Origin: CAZAGO01 sp964485045 | Lineage (GTDB): Archaea > Nanobdellota > Nanobdellia > Pacearchaeales > GW2011-AR1 | Reading direction: 5' to 3' | Assembly (NCBI GenBank): GCA_964485045.1 | Contig: CAZAGO010000002.1 | Coordinates: 1-47,597, forward strand | Length of the DNA: 47,597 nt | In this document: positions 42,422-47,597 of the stretch, piece by piece | How the letters are laid out: each line of letters opens with the position of its first letter | Position numbering within the stretch: the stretch's first letter is position 1 | The notes under the pieces: generated by a model | Seen by the model: only the letters and a program-made list of their open reading frames with translations | Databases searched by the model: none | Told to the model about the DNA's origin: nothing | Translations under genes and position numbers: made by a program

Positions 42422-43216
42422 ATTTTCAAAAACTGTTTCGAAAGGAGATTTTTCTTTTAATTCTACTTTTGCTTTTTTTGGTTCAGAATATCTATAAGCC
42501 TCAGTAAATTTCCATCCTTTTTTTTCTAAAGTATATTTTTGTAGTTTGGCGCTATGTTTTCTTCCAGGTTCACCATATATTTCTAAGAATCTTTTGTCAT
42601 TTCCATAAGAAGAGAATATTCCTACATGGTCATATTTTCCTTTTCTTTTTCTACTAGGATCATCTAATATTACGATATCTCCCTTTTGCAAGTTTCTGTA
42701 ATCATCTATTTTTAAAAAATCTTCTCTTTCGTTTAGATAATTTGCTAAATTTTTAACACCATCATATCTTCCAGTTAGATATCTTGGAGAGTCTATTCCA
42801 TTTTCTTTTAAGGTATTAGATAATATCCGGGTTACAAATCTTGCACAAACGAAGGATGTTTTTTTACCTATCCTTTCATTATGTTTCTTTTTAACGAGTT
42901 TTTCTGTTTGATGATATATTGCTTGCCTTATTCCTTCTGTTCTTTTTTCAGATATCATTTCAAGATCTTTTCTATTCTCTTCTATATTGAATTTGTCTTC
43001 AAGAGATTTATATTTTGGAATTGATAACTCTTCTATCTTTTCTTGGATTATTTTTGGGTAGATTTCTCTATCAATAATTACTTGGTTTATTTGTGTATCA
43101 TTATATGATTTATTCCTTTCTTTATTATTAGAAGTAGCAGAAGTAATTCCTCCAAATAAAACAGACCCAATTACTATAGGGATTGCAATTTTTTTTAATA
43201 AATTTCTCTTTTTCAT
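42401..43216 (-). CDS. Secreted NlpC/P60- or CHAP-like hydrolase
   Basis: 271 aa. Signal peptide (about 1-28). A helical region (40-115) is followed by a papain-like cysteine peptidase/amidase domain: Cys124 in SFVCARFVTRIL, QKGDIVILDD (178-186) and His197 in YDHVGIFSSYG. The spacing fits NlpC/P60/CHAP enzymes that cut peptidoglycan peptides. The gene follows the lytic-transglycosylase-like gene by 62 bases on the same strand, and both are secreted. No anchor or repeat domain. The substrate is inferred from family. Confidence 0.75.
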   Translation of the reverse strand: MKKRNLLKKIAIPIVIGSVLFGGITSATSNNKERNKSYNDTQINQVIIDREIYPKIIQEKIEELSIPKYKSLEDKFNIEENRKDLEMISEKRTEGIRQAIYHQTEKLVKKKHNERIGKKTSFVCARFVTRILSNTLKENGIDSPRYLTGRYDGVKNLANYLNEREDFLKIDDYRNLQKGDIVILDDPSRKRKGKYDHVGIFSSYGNDKRFLEIYGEPGRKHSAKLQKYTLEKKGWKFTEAYRYSEPKKAKVELKEKSPFETVFENSNKKRL

Positions 43217-43278
43217 TTTAAAATTATTTGTGAAACTAGAAATAGTTTATAAATCTTTTTATATCGAAAAAATGTGTA

Positions 43279-43953
43279 TTATCCAGAGAGTTTCTTGTAT
43301 TTTTCCATTATTTTTGCAATGTGCTTTCTTGTTTCTAAAGGGACTTTTTTTTCATTATCAATTTCCCAGTTTATTTTTTTTAATTTACTCTGTCCTGCAT
43401 TATATGCTGCTGCATGCATTTTAAGTTTTTCTTCTTTTTCAAGATTTTCCCAGTTTGGATGATATTTTGAAAAATATTCTTCATGTCCTTTTAAAATTTT
43501 TACTGCTGTTCCAACGTTTGTTTCTGGATCATAAACTTTACTATATGGTGTTTCTGGATTGTAATACTTCCATGTATTTTTCATTATTTGTGCAAGTCCT
43601 TTTGCTCCAACTTTGCTTTTTGCTTTTGGATTCCAACTGGATTCTTTTTCGATTAGGCAATACAAATAATTAATGTCTAGGTATTTAGGGAGTTCTCCTC
43701 CTTTTTTTATTCCTTTTTCAAGAATTTCAACAGTTTTTTCTGGAGTGTAGTTTCCTGTTTCAAGATTCTCTTCTAGAATTTTTTTCTTTAAATTTTCTTT
43801 TTGATTCGGAATATAATTTTCTATTGTTCTTGGTTGAACATTTCTTGAATGATTATAGTCTAAAAAATTTTTATAGTAAGTACTAGATGGAGCAATTACG
43901 CTTGTAGCAATTATTCCTGCAGTCAAAAAGCTTAATAGTGTTTTTTTCATCAT
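43279..43953 (-). CDS. Secreted lytic transglycosylase-like (SLT) protein
   Basis: 224 aa. Signal peptide (about 1-22), helical spacer (25-88), then an SLT domain: YCLIEKESSWNPKAKSKVG with the catalytic Glu104, GAKGLAQIMKNTW, a substrate loop and DPETNVGTAVKILKG, ending with AAAYNAGQSKL. All family landmarks are present. SLTs break the glycan strand of bacterial peptidoglycan. Preceded by GGAGAG, a leadered start unlike most genes here. Together with its neighbour it forms a two-enzyme wall-lysis pair. Confidence 0.88.
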   Translation of the reverse strand: MMKKTLLSFLTAGIIATSVIAPSSTYYKNFLDYNHSRNVQPRTIENYIPNQKENLKKKILEENLETGNYTPEKTVEILEKGIKKGGELPKYLDINYLYCLIEKESSWNPKAKSKVGAKGLAQIMKNTWKYYNPETPYSKVYDPETNVGTAVKILKGHEEYFSKYHPNWENLEKEEKLKMHAAAYNAGQSKLKKINWEIDNEKKVPLETRKHIAKIMEKYKKLSG

Positions 43954-44113
43954 TTTTCTCTCCTTTTTTGCTTCTTTAATAAAGAGTAAATAGTTTATAA
44001 ATATTTCTATTTGTAACTACTTATAAGTTACTATTATTTACCTATTTTCTTATTTTTGATTGTTTATATTTTTTTATAACTGTTTTTATAAATTGCCTTT
44101 TCGAAAAGATATT

Positions 44114-45043
44114 ATGCAAAAAATAGTTACTATTGGTGGAGGGACTGGGCAATTTCAAGTATTAAAGGGACTTAGAAATTATGATTGTGAAATTACTGCT
44201 ATTTCAAACATGGCAGATAATGGAGGTTCTTCTGGAAAACTAATGGATGAATATGGGATTCTCCCTCCAGGAGATATAAGGCAGTGTATGGTTGCTCTTG
44301 CGGATGGGAGCAAAGAAAAAATTCTTAGAGAGTTATTTAGTTATAGATTTAAAAAAGAGGAAGGGCATAATCTTGGAAATCTTATTTTAACCGCACTTAT
44401 AGATATATGTGGAGGGAGTGCAGAAGGAATAGAAGAAGCAAGGAATCTTTTAGGAGTTAAACATAATATTCTTCCAGTTACTCTTGATAAAGCGGTTTTA
44501 TGTGCAGAAGATAATCTTGGAAAAATTTTAATTGGTGAATCAAATTTAGATAATTTTTCAGAAAATTCAAAGATAGTTCGTTCTTTTTATAAAGAACCAG
44601 TTTTTGCATATAAAAAAGCAGCAGAATCTATAAGAAATGCTGAAAAAATTGTTATATGTTCAGGAGATTTATATAGGAGCATTATTCCAACACTTCTTGT
44701 TAAAGGCATTCCAGAAGCATTGAAAGAATCTTGTGCAAAGAAATTATATGTTTGCAACTTATTTACTAAAGCAGGAACATATGGGTTTAAGGCAAGTGAT
44801 TTTGTTGAAGAAATTGAGAGATATTCAAAAATAACTCTCGATAGGATTTTAATTAATACTAGAATTCCTTCTAAAAAAATTAAAAAGAAATATCTTTCTG
44901 AAAAATCTGTATTCGTGGAAGATGATTTAAAAGAGGATAAGAGAGTTATAAGAGGAGATTATGTTGCAGAGTATCCTTTTGAAAGAAAAACTTTTTTCAG
45001 GCATGCTCCCGAAAAGATTGCACTAGAAATTATTGGCCTCTAA
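44114..45043 (+). CDS. YvcK/CofD-like (GlmR-type) protein
   Basis: 310 aa (309 plus stop) from the ATG at 44114; an upstream in-frame ATG has no support. Signature VTIGGGTGQFQVLKGL and ITAISNMADNGGSSGKLMDE, then LPPGDIRQCMVALAD, GHNLGNLILTAL and CSGDLYRSIIPTLLV are the YvcK/CofD nucleotide-binding core. Bacterial YvcK/GlmR binds UDP-sugars and supports wall precursor synthesis; CofD makes a cofactor F420 precursor. Absence of CofD-specific neighbours favours a YvcK-type protein. It lies next to the secreted wall-hydrolase pair. Confidence 0.82.
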   Translation: MQKIVTIGGGTGQFQVLKGLRNYDCEITAISNMADNGGSSGKLMDEYGILPPGDIRQCMVALADGSKEKILRELFSYRFKKEEGHNLGNLILTALIDICGGSAEGIEEARNLLGVKHNILPVTLDKAVLCAEDNLGKILIGESNLDNFSENSKIVRSFYKEPVFAYKKAAESIRNAEKIVICSGDLYRSIIPTLLVKGIPEALKESCAKKLYVCNLFTKAGTYGFKASDFVEEIERYSKITLDRILINTRIPSKKIKKKYLSEKSVFVEDDLKEDKRVIRGDYVAEYPFERKTFFRHAPEKIALEIIGL

Positions 45044-45086
45044 AATTTATAACTAAATTTTTAAACTCATTTATTCTTTGTTAAAT

Positions 45087-46826
45087 ATGAAAATTTTAAG
45101 CTTACATTGCGATTATATAAAATTTAAGCCTCTAAAAAAAGCGATTAAAAATCCTCAGGAACTAACTAAAGAGCAAGAAAAAGGGAAAGAGGTGAAAGAG
45201 GTTTTAGTTATACTTACTGCAGTAGAAAAAATAGATGAAAGTAATGAGAATATTTCTAAAGAGTATGTTGGGAATATAAAAGAACTTGTTACACAAGTAA
45301 AGGCCTCAAATGTTGTGCTTTATCCTTATGCTCATCTTTCTTCTTCTTTATCTGTACCTGACTTTGCATTGAAAATACTTGAAAATGCAGAAAAAGAATT
45401 ATCAAAAGATAAGAATCTTAAAGTTGTAAGAGCTCCTTTTGGATATTACAAAGAATTTGAATTAAAATGCAAAGGACATCCTTTGAGTGAGTTGAGCAGA
45501 AGTATTGGAACAGAAGAAAAGAAGACAGAAGTTGGAAAAATTAATCTTCAATCCGAAAAAGCATATGATTATAAGCAACTTTTAAGAGAATTATCTAAAA
45601 CAAAACTTGATTCTTCAAAGCTAAAAGAGAATGATCATAGAATAATTGGGCAGGAGATGGATTTATTTTCATTTTCTGAGGTTGCACCTGGAATGGTATT
45701 CTGGCATAATAATGGGCTTATTGTAAAAAATGAGCTTGTTAATTTTTGGAGAGAAGTTCATAAAAAAGAGGGTTATGAAGAGATTTCTACACCTCAAATA
45801 ATGGATTCAAAACTTTGGAAGATTTCAGGACACTGGGATAAATACAAAGAGAATAATTTTGTTACGGGTTATGAAGGGAGACCTTTTTTAGTTAAACCTA
45901 TGAATTGCCCCGGAGGTATGCTTGTTTATAGAAATAAACCTAAGAGTTATAAGGAACTTCCTCTGAGAATTGGAGAGATGGGGGTTGTTCATAGAGTTGA
46001 GTTGTCGGGGGTACTTGCTGGATTGTTTAGAGTGATTCAGTTTACTCAGGATGATGCTCATTTGTTTTGTGCAGATGAACTCCAAACAAAATCCGAAATA
46101 AAAATTCTAATTAATTTAATAAACTTTTTTTACAAGAAGTTTAATCTTGAGTTTGATCATGTGGAACTTTCTACTCGCCCTGAAAAAAGAATAGGTTCTG
46201 ATGAACAATGGGATATGGCTGAAAGGATTCTTGAAGAAGTGTTGAATGAAAATAAAACAAAGTATAAAATAAATAAAGGGGATGGGGCATTTTATGGACC
46301 TAAGATAGATTTTCATGTTAGAGATTCTCTGAATAGAACCTGGCAGTTATCAACAATTCAACTTGATTTTGCATTGCCAGAAAGATTTGAACTTGAATAT
46401 ACCGATAAGGATAATTCCAAGAAAAGACCAATAATGTTGCATAGAGTCGTTTATGGTTCATTGGAAAGATTTATAGGAATTTTAACAGAGCATTGTAATG
46501 GGAGGTTTCCAACTTGGCTTGCTCCAGTTCAAATTCGTGTTCTTAGTTTTACTGATAGAAACGAAAAGTATGGCAAACAGGTTATTGATAAAATAAAGAA
46601 AGAGATTCCAAATATTAGAATTGAAGAAGATTTTAGGAGTACAACCGTTCCTGCAAAAGTAAAGGAAGCTGAGATTCTTAGAGTTCCATATATTCTTGTC
46701 GTAGGAGATAGGGAAGAAAAAGAAAAAAGTGTTGCAGTTAGAACGAGAGGAAATAAAAAAATAGAGAATATTGAATTGAATAAATTCATTTTATCTCTTA
46801 AAAAAGAGATTGAGGAAAGAAAGTGA
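45087..46826 (+). CDS. thrS: Threonyl-tRNA synthetase, archaeal type
   Basis: 579 aa from the ATG at 45087 (an upstream TTG adds three residues). Residues 1-140 form the archaeal editing domain (D-Tyr deacylase-like; KILSLHCDYIKFKP, VVLYPYAHLSS, RAPFGYYKEF). The catalytic core has KPMNCPGG (zinc Cys), motif 2 RIGEMGVVHRVELSG, the zinc-site His region and motif 3 MLHRVVYGSLERFIGILTEH; the C-terminal anticodon domain begins at about FPTWLAPVQIRV. Its TGA overlaps the GTG of the next gene. Confidence 0.97.
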   Translation: MKILSLHCDYIKFKPLKKAIKNPQELTKEQEKGKEVKEVLVILTAVEKIDESNENISKEYVGNIKELVTQVKASNVVLYPYAHLSSSLSVPDFALKILENAEKELSKDKNLKVVRAPFGYYKEFELKCKGHPLSELSRSIGTEEKKTEVGKINLQSEKAYDYKQLLRELSKTKLDSSKLKENDHRIIGQEMDLFSFSEVAPGMVFWHNNGLIVKNELVNFWREVHKKEGYEEISTPQIMDSKLWKISGHWDKYKENNFVTGYEGRPFLVKPMNCPGGMLVYRNKPKSYKELPLRIGEMGVVHRVELSGVLAGLFRVIQFTQDDAHLFCADELQTKSEIKILINLINFFYKKFNLEFDHVELSTRPEKRIGSDEQWDMAERILEEVLNENKTKYKINKGDGAFYGPKIDFHVRDSLNRTWQLSTIQLDFALPERFELEYTDKDNSKKRPIMLHRVVYGSLERFIGILTEHCNGRFPTWLAPVQIRVLSFTDRNEKYGKQVIDKIKKEIPNIRIEEDFRSTTVPAKVKEAEILRVPYILVVGDREEKEKSVAVRTRGNKKIENIELNKFILSLKKEIEERK

Positions 46827-47371
46827 ATTTAGTTACAAAAAGATTACTTTTAAGATTACCTACAAAAAAGGATGCAGAAGATATAACTGAAAATATTAAC
46901 AATTTGAAAGTCACTAAATGGCTTTTAGTTGTTCCTTATCCCTATAAAATAAAAGATGCATTTTGGTGGATTAACAAAGCTTTAAAAGAGTGCAGGCAAA
47001 AAGAAAAAAAAGGATATAATTTTTCTATTGAGTTAAAAAAAGAAAAAAAGGTAATTGGAGGAATTGGACTAGAAAAAATAAATAAATTTCTGGGAACTGC
47101 GGAAGTTGGATATTGGCTCGGAGAGAAGTATTGGATGCAAGGTTATGGAACGGAAGCCTTAAGAGAAGTTTTGAAGTTTGCATTTAATAAACTTAAATTA
47201 AAAAGAATAGAAGCAGAAGTTTTTTCAGAAAATCCTTCCTCTGGAAAATTATTAGAACTATTTGGATTTAAGAAAGAAGGTTATAAGAGGAGAGCAGTTA
47301 GATGTAAGGCAGATGGAAAAGTAAAAGATGTAATTATCTATGGTTTGCTTAAGGAGGATTGGAAAAAATGA
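46823..47371 (+). CDS. RimJ/RimL-like GNAT acetyltransferase
   Basis: 182 aa starting at GTG, whose bases overlap the thrS stop (GTGA). RimJ/L pattern: TKRLLLRLPTKKDAEDI, WWINKAL, GGIGLEKINK, AEVGYWLGEKYWMQGYGTEA (acetyl-CoA loop), LKRIEAEVFSENPSSGKLLE and LLELFGFKKEGYKR. Probably acetylates a protein N-terminus or a small amine. Coupled to thrS and to the next ORF (ATGA overlap). Confidence 0.88.
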   Translation: MNLVTKRLLLRLPTKKDAEDITENINNLKVTKWLLVVPYPYKIKDAFWWINKALKECRQKEKKGYNFSIELKKEKKVIGGIGLEKINKFLGTAEVGYWLGEKYWMQGYGTEALREVLKFAFNKLKLKRIEAEVFSENPSSGKLLELFGFKKEGYKRRAVRCKADGKVKDVIIYGLLKEDWKK

Positions 47372-47597
47372 ATTTTCAATTTTATTTTGAGAAGCTCAGG
47401 GCTTCGGATAATTTTAAAGAGTTTATAAAAGAGAATTCTTCTGCTTTTTTATGTTCTTGCTTCTTTTCAATAGATTTTGTTGGAAAAGATAACAAAGTTC
47501 ATTTTGATTATTATATTCCTTCTTCTAAGCAAATGTTTAGTTTTCAACTTGAGAAGGATTGCGAAAAAGTTTTAATTGAAACTAGAGAAGATTTTCT
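47368..47597 (+). CDS. Partial ORF running off the window end
   Basis: The ATG overlaps the GNAT stop (ATGA), with AAGGAGG 11 bases upstream. The first 76 codons are open (MNFQFYFEKLRASDNFKEFI and onward, with FLCSCFFSIDFVGKDN). No family recognised; the 3' part is missing. Confidence 0.6.
   Translation, partial: MNFQFYFEKLRASDNFKEFIKENSSAFLCSCFFSIDFVGKDNKVHFDYYIPSSKQMFSFQLEKDCEKVLIETREDF

Noticed and set aside
44114..45043. CofD (F420 biosynthesis) assignment
   Set aside because: The glycine-rich core is common to CofD and YvcK; no F420 genes nearby and the GGSSGKL/PPGDIR pattern fits YvcK better, though this is not certain.

Overview
This AT-rich window (roughly 30% GC by eye) looks like a chromosome piece from a small archaeon. 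The information-processing genes are all of archaeal type: FEN1 with a C-terminal PCNA-binding tail, both RFC clamp-loader subunits, an intein-split HerA-like ATPase, Trm5-like methyltransferase, RNase P Rpp30, archaeal PheRS alpha and beta, archaeal ThrRS with its own editing domain, a 25-residue L41e and a DUF357 protein. Start codons often sit about 25 bases after a TATA box, as in leaderless archaeal transcripts. Many unrecognised one-TM or signal-peptide surface proteins suggest a DPANN lineage (Woesearchaeota/Pacearchaeota-like). That placement is inference.

Layout. 0-9.8 kb: FEN1, Trm5, HerA with intein, a thioredoxin-fold membrane protein, the rfcS-small ORF-rfcL cluster and L41e. 9.9-14.7 kb: a bacterial-type DisA diadenylate cyclase, endonuclease III, divergent alpha and beta subunits of an ADP-forming acyl-CoA synthetase, and a D-Ala-D-Ala ligase-like ATP-grasp enzyme. 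14.7-18.5 kb: a tRNA-like locus broken by a gap, a winged-helix regulator, a phosphoesterase, and a secreted RCC1-propeller protein followed by a repeat-bearing membrane protein. 18.6-22.9 kb: pheS-pheT and rnp3. 22.9-30.8 kb: surface proteins (cysteine-rich pilin-like, secreted and acidic one-TM proteins), an UMP kinase-like enzyme, GNAT and DUF357. 30.8-40 kb: PEP synthase, an ICMT-like methyltransferase, two sulfatase-superfamily membrane enzymes, a ferredoxin, LemA and HtpX. 40-47.6 kb: a receptor-like protein with a degenerate cyclase domain, two secreted peptidoglycan-hydrolase-like proteins, a YvcK/CofD-like protein, ThrRS, GNAT and a truncated ORF.

The genes suggest substrate-level ATP formation from acyl-CoA, a ferredoxin, gluconeogenic PEP synthesis and a heavily decorated cell surface. 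Several bacterial-type envelope or signalling genes (DisA, Ddl-like, YvcK-like, lytic transglycosylase, NlpC/P60-like) occur although nothing here makes peptidoglycan. This fits attack on, or interaction with, bacteria.

The most unusual sequence feature is a 112-bp repeat (110/112 identical) ending exactly at the start codons of both rfcL and pheT; it carries an open reading frame that overlaps the next gene. Several genes (fen1, pyrH, ferredoxin, the pseudo-cyclase gene) also have pieces of their 3' ends duplicated elsewhere in the window. All five 100-N gaps lie in short tandem repeats. At four of them the repeats next to the gap are exactly 55 bases, a typical k-mer breakpoint, so the gap lengths and repeat copy numbers are not real measurements.
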